Shown here: positions 32,508 through 41,550 of the stretch, one piece after another
Layout of the letters: each line of letters opens with the position of its first letter
How positions within the stretch are numbered: position 1 is the first letter of the stretch
Source: Alphaproteobacteria bacterium
Lineage (GTDB): Bacteria > Pseudomonadota > Alphaproteobacteria > Micavibrionales > Micavibrionaceae
Assembly: GCA_028289285.1 (NCBI GenBank)
Contig: JANQRF010000002.1
Coordinates: 806,001 to 870,000, forward strand
Direction of reading: 5' to 3'
Length of the DNA stretch: 64,000 nt
The notes under the pieces: generated by a model
What the model saw: only the letters and a program-made list of their open reading frames with translations
Databases searched by the model: none
What the model was told of the DNA's origin: nothing
Translations under genes and position numbers: made by a program

Positions 32508-33248
32508 ATGGAATTTATTATCATCCCGCTTTTTATTTTGTTCATCGTTCTGGCCGCCTCGCTGCGGATCGTTAAAGAATATGAACGCGGCATTGTCTAT
32601 ACGCTTGGAAAATATACAGGCGATCGCGGGCCGGGCCTGCGGGTTGTGATCCCGGTTTTGCAGCTGATGGATAAGGTTGATATGCGCGTGCGTACCGAAG
32701 ACATCCCGCCGCAGGATGTGATTTCCAAAGATAATGTCTCAGTGAAAGTGAATGCGGTGATTTATTATAAAGTCATCGACCCGGGCCATGCGGTGAACCG
32801 GGTGGAGGATTTCCGTGTCGCCACCAGCCAGCTTGCGCAAACCACCTTGCGCTCCGTGCTTGGAAAACACGAGCTGGATGAAATGCTCTCCAACCGCGAC
32901 CAGCTCAATAATGATGTGCAGAGCATTTTAGACAATCAAACCGAAGGCTGGGGGATTAAGGTGATTAATGTTGAGATCAAACATGTCGATATCGACCCGA
33001 CCATGGTCCGCGCGATTGCCAAGCAAGCCGAAGCAGAACGGGAACGGCGCGCGAAAATCATCAATGCCGAAGGGGAATTACAGGCCGCAGAGCAACTCGA
33101 TGAAGCGGCAGCGATCCTCGCCAAACGGCCTGAAACCATGCAACTGCGCTATCTGGGAACTTTAGGGGAGTTCACAAATGCAAAGGCATCGACAATTGTC
33201 TTGCCGATGCCCATGGATCTTTTAAAAAGTCTCACTCAAAAATTATAG
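32508..33248 (+). CDS. Slipin/stomatin-like SPFH protein
   Basis: A 246-residue SPFH-domain protein with an N-terminal membrane anchor (residues 3-20), then 'VKEYERGIVYTLGKYTGDRG', 'DNVSVKVNAVIYYKVIDP' and 'VINVEIKHVDID'. It assembles as oligomers at the membrane and is paired with the preceding NfeD gene. Convergent with the prepilin gene, with a 6-base overlap. Confidence 0.9.
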   Translation: MEFIIIPLFILFIVLAASLRIVKEYERGIVYTLGKYTGDRGPGLRVVIPVLQLMDKVDMRVRTEDIPPQDVISKDNVSVKVNAVIYYKVIDPGHAVNRVEDFRVATSQLAQTTLRSVLGKHELDEMLSNRDQLNNDVQSILDNQTEGWGIKVINVEIKHVDIDPTMVRAIAKQAEAERERRAKIINAEGELQAAEQLDEAAAILAKRPETMQLRYLGTLGEFTNAKASTIVLPMPMDLLKSLTQKL

Positions 33249-33962
33249 AGCAATATAGACAGAACAGTCTGCGGCAGAACTATTTTCAATATAGCCGCCA
33301 CCCGTAGATATGCAGTCTGTTGTATCCCCTACGCCATATACTGTACCTGTGGCTGGGTCGCCATCATCAAGCGCACGGTCAATCTGGGCTGCCTGCGCGC
33401 CGGTTATCCCCTGCCCTGCTTCTGCTGTATTGCTGCCCGCACTTCCGTTTAAAACGATATAATGGCCCTGACGAACTGTTATCGTTCCGCCTGCACTGCG
33501 CGCCGTTCCGGTAGAATAGCCAACCCAGAATTCTCCGCCTATTTTTGCTTCAAGATATGTATCCGCGGCATCCATAGAGCGTAACAAATCTGCTCTGGAC
33601 ATATGAATAAAAGCACGGCTGGCTTCTGTTGTCCCTGGAGCAGCCCCCAAAACGCCTGCATCAATCCGGCTATTACCATCTCCAGCTGTACTGCATGGCG
33701 TCGCCGCACAATCAGGAAGCACATTGCTTGGATTTGAAATATCACCTGGAAACGCGCCATATTTATCCTGGAAGGATTGCACAGCCAAACGGATATCATC
33801 AATTTGTGAGATTGTTGTCTTTAACCGCGTCGAGTCAATCAACTCCTGCCCTTTCAAAACACCGCCAACCAGCAGGCCGATAATGATCAAAACAACGGCA
33901 AGTTCAACAAGTGTAAAACCTGCTTCGCTTTTTCGATTTCGGATTAAATGCTCCTGTGTCAT
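33243..33962 (-). CDS. Type IV prepilin-like protein
   Basis: A 239-residue prepilin. The class III signal is clear: a short charged leader 'NRKSEAGFTLVELAVVLIII', cleaved after Gly before Phe, with Glu at +5 and a hydrophobic helix to about residue 40. The long C-terminal region ('FQDKYGAFPGDISNP', 'GVYTGVGDTTDC'-like sequence with a Cys pair) is pilin/pseudopilin-like. I chose ATG 33962 because GGGGAAGG lies 9 bases upstream. Last gene of the MSHA-type locus. Confidence 0.85.
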   Translation of the reverse strand: MTQEHLIRNRKSEAGFTLVELAVVLIIIGLLVGGVLKGQELIDSTRLKTTISQIDDIRLAVQSFQDKYGAFPGDISNPSNVLPDCAATPCSTAGDGNSRIDAGVLGAAPGTTEASRAFIHMSRADLLRSMDAADTYLEAKIGGEFWVGYSTGTARSAGGTITVRQGHYIVLNGSAGSNTAEAGQGITGAQAAQIDRALDDGDPATGTVYGVGDTTDCISTGGGYIENSSAADCSVYIAL

Positions 33963-34013
33963 TTTATTCATCCTTCCCCAATTAAATACATCTTTATGCA
34001 TGAATCAAATTCC

Positions 34014-35753
34014 CTATAGTTTAAACGGTCTGCGGTCCTGTGAAAAGGTTCTGTAAAGGTCTTTATCTGTATTGTGAACAGCATTGCGGCCTTCCACAAT
34101 CGTAGCGCGCATCATCACCACAAGCTCTGTTTTTTCTATACTATCTTGCTGGTTACGGAACAGCGCACCCATAACCGGAATTTCCCCGAGCACAGGCACT
34201 GCGTTTTGCGTTGAGGTCGTGCGGTCCTGTATCAGCCCGCCCATGACGATTGCCTGCCCGTCATTCATTTGAAGGACGGAATCAAATTCCTGCACATTCA
34301 CAACCGGAACTTGTGATTCAATCGGCTGCGCAAGCCCCGCAGAGGCAAAAGCAACGGCAGGATCATTCACAAAACCTGTAATACGCGTCACGGTCGGACG
34401 CACCGCCATGGCAATTTCACGCGATCTCAGATCGATAGAGGGCTGCACATTAATCAACACCCCTTCCGGCACATTGCGGATTTCACTATTCACATCCGTC
34501 TGAGACACGCCTTCATTTGTGGTGATATCCACTTCAATTTCAAAATAGACCTGGTTTTCAGCCACGTTCAAGACAGCGGACTGATTATTGAGGACCGTTA
34601 AACGTGGGGAAGCAAGCGCTTTGACGGTTCCAAAACGGGAAATCGCATCAATGGCCGCCGTAAAGTCATTCCCAATAATGGACGCGCCAAAATTAGTGGT
34701 CGGTGTTGTTGCCGGATCCAAAACACCACGTGCAAACGCACCGGCATCAAATTCGATCAAGCCCTCACCGCTAAATAGATCGACCGTGCTCCAGTCAATC
34801 CCGGCCGAAAATTCGTCTGTTAACGAAACTTCTAACACCTTTGCTTCAATCAGTACTTGTGATGTCACAGAGCGGCGCAGCATATCCAGATAGGTCGCCA
34901 CTTTGCGCTGCTGTCGCTCAGGTGCAAAGATAGACACAATCCCGCCCTGACGGTTCACGGAAAAGCGGGCCTGTGTTTCTGCCGCTCCCAAGCTTGCAGG
35001 CGCAGATGCTTCTTGCAGTAAAGGCGGGATATCGCCTTCTGTCAGCACAGCCGGATCTGCTGCCGTTCTCAGATTTCCTGAATCTGCACTTGTTTGTAAA
35101 ATCTGGGTCAAATTGGATTCCAGCTCGCCCCAGAAATTGGCTTCGCTTGTGGCGGATGCTTCAAAGGATGAGCCGGTATCTGCGCCCTCCCCGGAAACAA
35201 CTGCAACATCATTACTGATAGAACTTGTGTTAGAGCGGATATAGCTCAAGTAATTGATTTTGTAATTTTCATGATACGGCGTATCAAGTTCCACGCGCAG
35301 ACGGTCTTGTTCAAATTTATAGCGCAGACCTGCAATTTCAGAGATACGGTCGATCACAACATCCAGCGGACGATTGCGTGCCGTGAAGATAATTGACCCC
35401 TGAATGCGCGGATCAAGTTCAATATCATAATCCGCCTGATGCGCGATTTCGAAAAGTACATCGCGTAACGGCACATCCTGATTGACGGTCACAGATACAA
35501 GCGGCATCGGCTCTGCAGCCTGCGCGGCCTCAGAGACATAAGATTGAAATTCAGGGATATTCGCCCCCGCGGCAGGTTCAGCCTCTTCAGGTTCAGGCAG
35601 ACGCTGCGCCAGCGCATCGCGGTAATCCTGTACTTCCATATCACCGCTGCGATCAGCTTTCAGATAGTTTTGAGATAATTCGCACCCTGTCAGTACACTC
35701 AAAGATAGAGCGACTGCAAGACTAAGCACAAAATATGGCCGTTTAAACATCAT
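34014..35753 (-). CDS. mshL: MshL-type secretin (outer-membrane pilus pore)
   Basis: A 579-residue outer-membrane secretin with a lipoprotein signal (LSVLTGCELS, Cys24). The N-terminal secretin/STN domain contains 'PLRDVLFEIAHQADYDIELD'. The C-terminal secretin domain contains 'VLIEAKVLEVSLTDEFSAGI', 'VLNNQSAVLNVAENQVYFEI' and 'VPVLGEIPVMGALFRN'. Order and motifs fit MSHA biogenesis protein MshL (PilQ/GspD relative). Outlet for the pilus encoded by the minus-strand cluster. Confidence 0.88.
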   Translation of the reverse strand: MMFKRPYFVLSLAVALSLSVLTGCELSQNYLKADRSGDMEVQDYRDALAQRLPEPEEAEPAAGANIPEFQSYVSEAAQAAEPMPLVSVTVNQDVPLRDVLFEIAHQADYDIELDPRIQGSIIFTARNRPLDVVIDRISEIAGLRYKFEQDRLRVELDTPYHENYKINYLSYIRSNTSSISNDVAVVSGEGADTGSSFEASATSEANFWGELESNLTQILQTSADSGNLRTAADPAVLTEGDIPPLLQEASAPASLGAAETQARFSVNRQGGIVSIFAPERQQRKVATYLDMLRRSVTSQVLIEAKVLEVSLTDEFSAGIDWSTVDLFSGEGLIEFDAGAFARGVLDPATTPTTNFGASIIGNDFTAAIDAISRFGTVKALASPRLTVLNNQSAVLNVAENQVYFEIEVDITTNEGVSQTDVNSEIRNVPEGVLINVQPSIDLRSREIAMAVRPTVTRITGFVNDPAVAFASAGLAQPIESQVPVVNVQEFDSVLQMNDGQAIVMGGLIQDRTTSTQNAVPVLGEIPVMGALFRNQQDSIEKTELVVMMRATIVEGRNAVHNTDKDLYRTFSQDRRPFKL

Positions 35754-35849
35754 GGTTTTGAACCGTATAGAAAGCTCCGCACTGAAAGCGCACGGAAAAA
35801 AGAATCACATGATTATGATAAAGGCTTAGAGGCCATATGGCCAGCAAAA

Positions 35850-36140
35850 CTAAAGCCAGAGAGAGAGGCTAACGGCCACTAAACCGCAGCCCGTTTCCAT
35901 CAGCGGATAGAAGATGGAAATTGGTTTCCCACAAAAACGGCATCTTGCTTTTAAGAAAAGCCATGAGAAAACAGGTACAAGATCCTGAATTTGAAGTGTG
36001 TTTTTACAATGTGGGCAGTGAGAACGGTGCTGCGCCGAGGCTGGAACTTTATGGCGCAGGCGGTAGATAAATGCCGCCAGGAAACTGCCGATACAGCTTC
36101 CGGTAAAAAAGAGAAACAGGGTGATGAGAAAATCAATCAA
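35850..36140 (-). CDS. Stand-alone N-terminal domain of a prepilin peptidase
   Basis: A 96-residue protein matching only the N-terminal (methyltransferase-associated, zinc-binding) domain of A24 prepilin peptidases: 'GSFLAAFIYRLRHKVPASA', the CPHC...CRFC zinc motif and 'PISIFYPLMETGCG'. The aspartyl-peptidase half with its two catalytic Asp is absent; the stop is followed by about 96 bases of non-coding DNA before mshL. Either a split protein with the catalytic part elsewhere, or a truncated remnant. Confidence 0.75.
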   Translation of the reverse strand: MIDFLITLFLFFTGSCIGSFLAAFIYRLRHKVPASAQHRSHCPHCKNTLQIQDLVPVFSWLFLKARCRFCGKPISIFYPLMETGCGLVAVSLSLWL

Positions 36141-36145
36141 GGGAG

Positions 36146-37282
36146 TTAAAGCGTGCGCAGGAAGAAAATCCGGTCATAGACCAGGTCCCGCGGAATGGAT
36201 TTGCCGCCGCCATAGATTGCATCGACTTCCAGCGCTTTTTTATAAAAATTCATGGCCTGGACATGCGCGCCCTGTTTATCTGTCAGAACGGCCAGGTTAT
36301 AGACGTGACCTGCATTTTCAGGATCAAGCGCGATCGCAACCCCCATATATTGAAACGCTTTATGCATATCGCCCAGCCGTGCGCTGGACAGCGCGAGCTG
36401 CGCAGCCACATCCGGGTTATTGGCATTATCCCCCCAAAGCGTGCTGAGTTTTTTATACACTTCTTCGGGGCGTGTATCTTTGAGCAGGCTGAGCACATTC
36501 AATGTCGCCTGCAGGTGATCCGGGTCACGGCGCAAAATCTCTTCATAGAGTGCAATCGCTTCTTCACTGCGCCCTGCCTTTTGATGAGAGACGGCCAGCC
36601 CCATCAAGGCGCGCGGGTCTTTGCCATCGCGTTCTTGTAAATTTGTATATAAGGCGCCTGCCGCTTCCACCTGCCCGCTTTCAAGGGCGCGGTCTGCGGC
36701 GACCATCTTTGCTTCATAGGAAGCTGCCTGCGCATTTTTTGTGACACTGACCACGCGGCTTGCCGGATTGCCGCGTGCGCTGACAGGGCGCGGCGGGATC
36801 GGCACGGCGCGGGCTTCCAAAAACGGTTCAAGGTCTTCAATGCTGAGCGGTTCGACACGTAACTCTTCGGCCGTTTCACGGGCCTGTTCGGAGAGTACCG
36901 GCTGGTTTGCAATGCTTTGCGGTTGCGGCGCTGCTCCCGCCTGAGCTAATTCAATGTCCGGACCTGCGGCCGGTTCAAGCGCAGCAAGCTCTTGTTCATT
37001 GAGGGCTTGTTCTATGGCTTGCGCTTTGACGATTTGAAAATCGGGTAAATCTACTGGGCGGCCTGCAATCGCATAGGAGCTTAAACCAGCAAGCAACGCC
37101 ACCAGCGCCAGCGGCGCGCCGAAATGCACGCTCCCCGCTGCGGGCTGCGGGCGCGTAAAGGCCTGCATCGGGTGTCGGCTTTTTACATTGTAAGACGCCG
37201 TTAAAGCAGCTTGCCTGTACCGGGCAGACCGACGATGCGCCGGGCGGCGCGAGCCAATATGAATTTCAATATGTATCGACAT
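36146..37282 (-). CDS. TPR-repeat membrane protein of the MSHA locus (MshN-like)
   Basis: A 378-residue protein with a single N-terminal transmembrane segment (about 'APLALVALLAGLSSYAIAG'), a Pro/Glu/Ala-rich linker and a C-terminal half of TPR repeats ('AAGALYTNLQERDGKDPRAL', 'AIALYEEILRRDPDHLQATL', 'AMNFYKKALEVD'). Organisation resembles MshN. It probably acts as an inner-membrane scaffold of the pilus machine. Start taken at ATG 37282 (MSIHIEIHIG). Confidence 0.7.
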   Translation of the reverse strand: MSIHIEIHIGSRRPAHRRSARYRQAALTASYNVKSRHPMQAFTRPQPAAGSVHFGAPLALVALLAGLSSYAIAGRPVDLPDFQIVKAQAIEQALNEQELAALEPAAGPDIELAQAGAAPQPQSIANQPVLSEQARETAEELRVEPLSIEDLEPFLEARAVPIPPRPVSARGNPASRVVSVTKNAQAASYEAKMVAADRALESGQVEAAGALYTNLQERDGKDPRALMGLAVSHQKAGRSEEAIALYEEILRRDPDHLQATLNVLSLLKDTRPEEVYKKLSTLWGDNANNPDVAAQLALSSARLGDMHKAFQYMGVAIALDPENAGHVYNLAVLTDKQGAHVQAMNFYKKALEVDAIYGGGKSIPRDLVYDRIFFLRTL

Positions 37283-37422
37283 CTTAAAAGAACTCAAAAG
37301 ACAAGAAAGGCACCGCGAATGCGGCAACTAGACTATTCGCTTATAGAATAGCAAATTTCAGGACTCTTGTGAATTCTGAAAGTTTTGTTATTTATCAATG
37401 AGATAAACTGATTCTCTCACAT

Positions 37423-37920
37423 TTATTCCACAGGCTTTTCCACAGGCTGGCCCGGATGGGCCCCTGTGAAGAAAACCTTCGTATCCAGATGAAAGCTCTG
37501 ATGCGGGCGCAGGCGAAGCGGATAAAGCTGATTGGTCTGTCGATCCAGCCAGCTGAAATCAATATAGTGTTTTGTGACATAGAGATTTTGAAGCTCGTCC
37601 ATCATTTTATCCGGTGTGACCCGAACGCCGTTCAGCCAGAACGTCCAATCCTGCGGCCCGGTATAAATCAGACCGGACATAGAGACGATGCGCGGATACT
37701 CTGCAGCAGGCGCATCATCATCTTGTTCTGCAGATTGCGGCACTTCCGGTGCGCGCTTAAAGGCACCGCCCAAAGCCTGTTTTAGTTTTTCAATTTCCTC
37801 CTGACTAAATAAAAACCTGGAAAGAAAAGAAGAGTCATTCGGCGGAGCCTCCTGCGCAGCTGCAGGTAATGCTGTACCAAGAAACGCAAAACCGATTAAA
37901 AGACAGAAAATATATCTCAT
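37423..37920 (-). CDS. Exported protein of the MSHA locus (MshK-like)
   Basis: A 165-residue protein with a signal peptide (FLGTALPAAA, cleavage about residue 22). The central part 'RIVSMSGLIYTGPQDWTFWL' followed by 'NGVRVTPDK' resembles MshK/PilP-type pilot proteins in layout. The ATG overlaps the preceding gene's stop (ATGA). Probably a periplasmic component linking the inner-membrane platform and the secretin. Confidence 0.6.
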   Translation of the reverse strand: MRYIFCLLIGFAFLGTALPAAAQEAPPNDSSFLSRFLFSQEEIEKLKQALGGAFKRAPEVPQSAEQDDDAPAAEYPRIVSMSGLIYTGPQDWTFWLNGVRVTPDKMMDELQNLYVTKHYIDFSWLDRQTNQLYPLRLRPHQSFHLDTKVFFTGAHPGQPVEKPVE

Positions 37921-38588
37921 TCCAGCCCTGCCTCCTGCCCGTCAGCATCGGGTAAATCCTCATTTGCAACAAGACTATGCCATCTGGCGCGCATTTCCGC
38001 CTGCACCAAAAGCGGTTTGTTGCCTTCCGAAATCTGCTCCAGCGCTTGCTGATCCAAAGGCCCGCGCCGGGTAAGCGATAAAGAACTGATCCGCACATGA
38101 CCGGGTAGTTTGTCTTTAAGCGCTTTGACAAAATTGACGATGTCCTGGTCCAAAAATGCATCAACCTCGATCGTCATGTCCGTTCTCATGAGACGGTGAT
38201 TAATCTCCTGCGCCTGCTCGGATTCTTCCATCTGTGCAGGTAAAATATCATAGCGTAGATTCAACAGGCCGAGATTTTCCTGAAGGTCTGCGAATGTCTG
38301 TGCAAGCTCTAAACGGCGCTGCGGCTTTAAAAAACCATCCTTTACAATTTCATCATACGGTGTCCGCCTGTCTGAAAAAGCTTCAAACGCCGTACGGTGA
38401 CCGCCAATGACATCTTCAATTGCTGAAATATCCTGGCGGACTTTATAATAGTCCGTTTCCATCTTATCAATCTGCGGCAATAGATACGCGTAGTAAAAGG
38501 CGATGAGCGCTGCAAACACACCAAGCACACATAAAAACATCATCATGCGCCTTGGTCCGATTAAAGTTGCAAAATCACCTGCCGTCAT
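37917..38588 (-). CDS. PilO/MshJ-like inner-membrane protein
   Basis: A 223-residue protein with one N-terminal membrane helix ('MFLCVLGVFAALIAFYYAYL', residues 17-36), a coiled coil ('KMETDYYKVRQDISAIED') and a periplasmic ferredoxin-like domain, the design of PilO/GspM. Its start overlaps the stop of the MshI-like gene and its end overlaps the MshK-like gene, both by 4 bases, so the three are translationally coupled. Confidence 0.75.
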   Translation of the reverse strand: MTAGDFATLIGPRRMMMFLCVLGVFAALIAFYYAYLLPQIDKMETDYYKVRQDISAIEDVIGGHRTAFEAFSDRRTPYDEIVKDGFLKPQRRLELAQTFADLQENLGLLNLRYDILPAQMEESEQAQEINHRLMRTDMTIEVDAFLDQDIVNFVKALKDKLPGHVRISSLSLTRRGPLDQQALEQISEGNKPLLVQAEMRARWHSLVANEDLPDADGQEAGLE

Positions 38589-40201
38589 AATGAAAGCCCC
38601 CGTATCATGAGACTGGCAGAACGTGACACACGCTCTTCCGATCTGTTTTGTTCATCTGCCTGGCCGGACATACGCGCAGAATAATTAACGTCCGCAATGT
38701 GACGCGTGACAACAACTTCCGTATCCGGAAAGAGCTGACGCAGATTACGCTGAAGCCTGTTCACCAGACGGAACGCTTCATCCGCTGTCATTGTTTCATC
38801 AAGTTGTGTTTCTAAAGAAATATCATAAAAACTGCGGACGGGATCAGTACCCGCATTTTGATCAAAAGATCTAAATTCAGGATTACGCGATTGTTCAACG
38901 CGCATAGAGGTATACCAAATCCCCGGACGCAGTGCGATGCCAAGCCTGCGTATCAGATTTTCAGTATCAATCCGGCCTGAATTTATACGCTCATATATAT
39001 CCAGAACATTTTCAACTTTGAGAAAATTATACCCTGTTTCATCTTCGCGCTGCTTAACCTGCTCGAGATTGGTGCGCGCCATTGCCTGCTGTTGCTGGGC
39101 ATAAATCAGATCATTACGAACAGCACTTGCTTTTTGCATGTCAAAGAAAATGTTAAAGCCAAGCCACGCAATCGCCCCTGCCAAAAGCACCATACAAAAT
39201 AAAACGGCTTCGCGCGGTACAGCGATGCGGGTGTAAAAATCAGGCGTGAGCGGCAACGCAAAAGAACGCTTTTGACCGATCCAGGCTGCATGGATTGGAT
39301 CGGCATAGCGGATATCATCCTGCGCTGTAATCTGCAGGCCGAGTTTATCAGCAACATCCAGAGAAGACATGAGGTGGAGTGTTCCGTCTGTCTGGAAATG
39401 TCTTTCGAAATAAGCTGTCGGTGCGTTCCCGCAGACAACGATAATATCCAGCCCGTCATGTGCCTCATACCCAAAACGCGCCAGGTAGCCCATGGTTGAT
39501 TTAAATTCCTGGACGACATCGCGCGCCCAGTCATCCGGGTTAAGGTCCGTATCAATGATCGGCGTCATCCGGGTAAGCGCAAGTTCTCCATCGCGCACAA
39601 CAATCTGACGCAGCCCGCCGCCATGATGCTGACCGATAAAAATCGTCCAGCGTGTCATATCTTCTTGCGGTGTAGTCCCGCGGATTTTGAGTGCCAGACG
39701 GCTGACCATAGAGGCGCTCTCCACCGGCAGGAATACAAACCCGTTGAGACGCGCCATCGATTTTTCAATCGCTTTCATGGTTTTCTTCAGCGCTTCGGTA
39801 ACAGGCATGCCTGCAAATAAATACATCCGCCCGGGAATGTTTCGCCCAAGCTTGGCCGCGCCAGGCGTCCGGCGTCTTTTTAAACCAAGCGCCGCACGTA
39901 CAGGATAATTTTGAAACAAGCCAGCCAGTTTACGTTTCACGATAGCCGCGCGGTCAAAAGGAGTGGCCACCGGCACGCGCTCTTTGCGGTAATGCTGTTC
40001 GACCATGTCATTGACGATCAGAACAGGTTTTCCCTTACAGCGATTTGAAATGAGATCAGAAAGCGTATCTTCAAAATCTTCCGCCGACCACGGCACGGCA
40101 TCCACAAGATTTGCTCCGTCGGCCTGCGTATCATAAACGCGAATAGCTTCATCCCCCATCAGGAGAACACAACGCGCCGGAAATAAAAAAGACAAAACCA
40201 T
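38585..40201 (-). CDS. MshI-like protein (PilM/PilN-type pilus assembly platform)
   Basis: A 538-residue protein. The N-terminal 320 residues have an actin-like layout as in PilM ('GRMYLFAGMPVTEALKKTM', 'IFIGQHHGGGLRQIVV'). A transmembrane helix follows ('AVLFCMVLLAGAIAWLGFNI'), then a PilN-like coiled coil and periplasmic domain. It thus joins PilM and PilN roles in one chain, as MshI/HofM-type proteins may. Start chosen at ATG 40201, four bases after the gspF-like stop. Confidence 0.7.
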   Translation of the reverse strand: MVLSFLFPARCVLLMGDEAIRVYDTQADGANLVDAVPWSAEDFEDTLSDLISNRCKGKPVLIVNDMVEQHYRKERVPVATPFDRAAIVKRKLAGLFQNYPVRAALGLKRRRTPGAAKLGRNIPGRMYLFAGMPVTEALKKTMKAIEKSMARLNGFVFLPVESASMVSRLALKIRGTTPQEDMTRWTIFIGQHHGGGLRQIVVRDGELALTRMTPIIDTDLNPDDWARDVVQEFKSTMGYLARFGYEAHDGLDIIVVCGNAPTAYFERHFQTDGTLHLMSSLDVADKLGLQITAQDDIRYADPIHAAWIGQKRSFALPLTPDFYTRIAVPREAVLFCMVLLAGAIAWLGFNIFFDMQKASAVRNDLIYAQQQQAMARTNLEQVKQREDETGYNFLKVENVLDIYERINSGRIDTENLIRRLGIALRPGIWYTSMRVEQSRNPEFRSFDQNAGTDPVRSFYDISLETQLDETMTADEAFRLVNRLQRNLRQLFPDTEVVVTRHIADVNYSARMSGQADEQNRSEERVSRSASLMIRGLSL

Positions 40202-40205
40202 TTTT

Positions 40206-41447
40206 TTAATACGTACTGACCATATCAAAGTTGCCGTAAATCGGTCCGAATGTGCCAAGAACAATCCAGAGCATCATACCGCCAAGCACGATGGTTAAAA
40301 AGGGCTCGATCATGGCAATCACTTTCTGGATTTCTTCATCAACATCTTCAGCGTAAAACTCGGATACCTGCGTTAAAACCTCGGGCAATGTACCGGCATT
40401 CTCCCCGACCTTGACCATCCGCACGACCATCATTGGAAATTCGCCGCTATCTTTCATGGCTTCAGCAAGAGAGCTTCCGGAACGCACAGAGTCCTGCACG
40501 CCTTCAAGCGCATCGGAAAGCGCAATATTCGTCACCGTCGTGCTCGCAATTTCAAGAGATTTGAGGATATCCACCCCGCTTGAAAAAGTAGCAGAAAAAG
40601 TCTGCGCAAAACGGGCAATGTTAATTTTACGCACCACCGGACCAATGACGGGTACATGCAGCCCAAACATATCCAGATTGTAAGCGAGTGTACTTGAGAG
40701 AACACGGCCAAATGTGACAAATAGTTTTATACCTAAAGGCACGCCCAGAACCGCCCACCAGTTATGAACAAAGAAATTGGACACCGCCATGAGAGACACC
40801 GTATAGATTGGCAGCTCGCGGTCTGAATCTTCCAAAAACTCAACAATTTGCGGGACAGCCAATGTCATCATGATTGTGACCGCCACCAGCACAAAGACCA
40901 GAAGAATGGATGGATAGACGGTCGCTTTCCTGATTTTTGCCTGCATTGAATCCGCCCATTTCAAATGTTTGGCGAGCTGATCGAAACTTTGAGGTAAATC
41001 CCCTGTCTCTTCACCACTGCCGATAATAGAGATCATGAGGGGTTTGAATGTTTTCGGATGATCCTGCATCGCGCGGGATAAAGATTGCCCTTCCGTGACG
41101 CCCCGGTGTAAATCAGAGAGCAAATCCCGCATAATCGGTTTTTCAGACGCATCACGTAAATCGGACAGGCATTCTAAAAGCGGAATGCCCGCGCGGATCA
41201 TTTGAGAGAGATGCGTAAAGGTTTGCATCAGATCGCGGGTATTAATCTCCCCTTTCATGAAAGAAAGTTCACCGCTAAAGAGCCCGCCGGATTTAAGCCC
41301 CTCACCTGCCGCCATCGGGCGGCTTTGCACGAGGGTGAGGCCGCTGGCTTCAAGCTGCTGAGAGAGGTCCTGCTCATTGGCAGCGGAAATCACACCGCGG
41401 ACAGAACGGCCTTTTTGATTGATGGCTTTATAACGGTAGCGGTCCAT
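40206..41447 (-). CDS. mshG: Type II secretion/pilus platform protein, GspF/MshG family
   Basis: A 413-residue polytopic inner-membrane protein of the T2SF family. The N-terminus 'YRYKAINQKGRSVRGVI' is typical, and two T2SF domains are visible around 'FTHLSQMIRAGIPLLECLSD' and 'FAQTFSATFSSGVDILKSLE', each followed by hydrophobic helices. It transduces the ATPase motion to pilin assembly. Follows the GspE-like gene by 103 bases. Confidence 0.9.
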   Translation of the reverse strand: MDRYRYKAINQKGRSVRGVISAANEQDLSQQLEASGLTLVQSRPMAAGEGLKSGGLFSGELSFMKGEINTRDLMQTFTHLSQMIRAGIPLLECLSDLRDASEKPIMRDLLSDLHRGVTEGQSLSRAMQDHPKTFKPLMISIIGSGEETGDLPQSFDQLAKHLKWADSMQAKIRKATVYPSILLVFVLVAVTIMMTLAVPQIVEFLEDSDRELPIYTVSLMAVSNFFVHNWWAVLGVPLGIKLFVTFGRVLSSTLAYNLDMFGLHVPVIGPVVRKINIARFAQTFSATFSSGVDILKSLEIASTTVTNIALSDALEGVQDSVRSGSSLAEAMKDSGEFPMMVVRMVKVGENAGTLPEVLTQVSEFYAEDVDEEIQKVIAMIEPFLTIVLGGMMLWIVLGTFGPIYGNFDMVSTY

Positions 41448-41550
41448 TTTGTGTTTCGGGCAAACCTTGCGTAAGACTCATGTCGCGCAAAGAGAATCTC
41501 TGCACGGACCTTTATTATATCTGAAGATAAGAAGAAGCGGCAGAGGGCTG

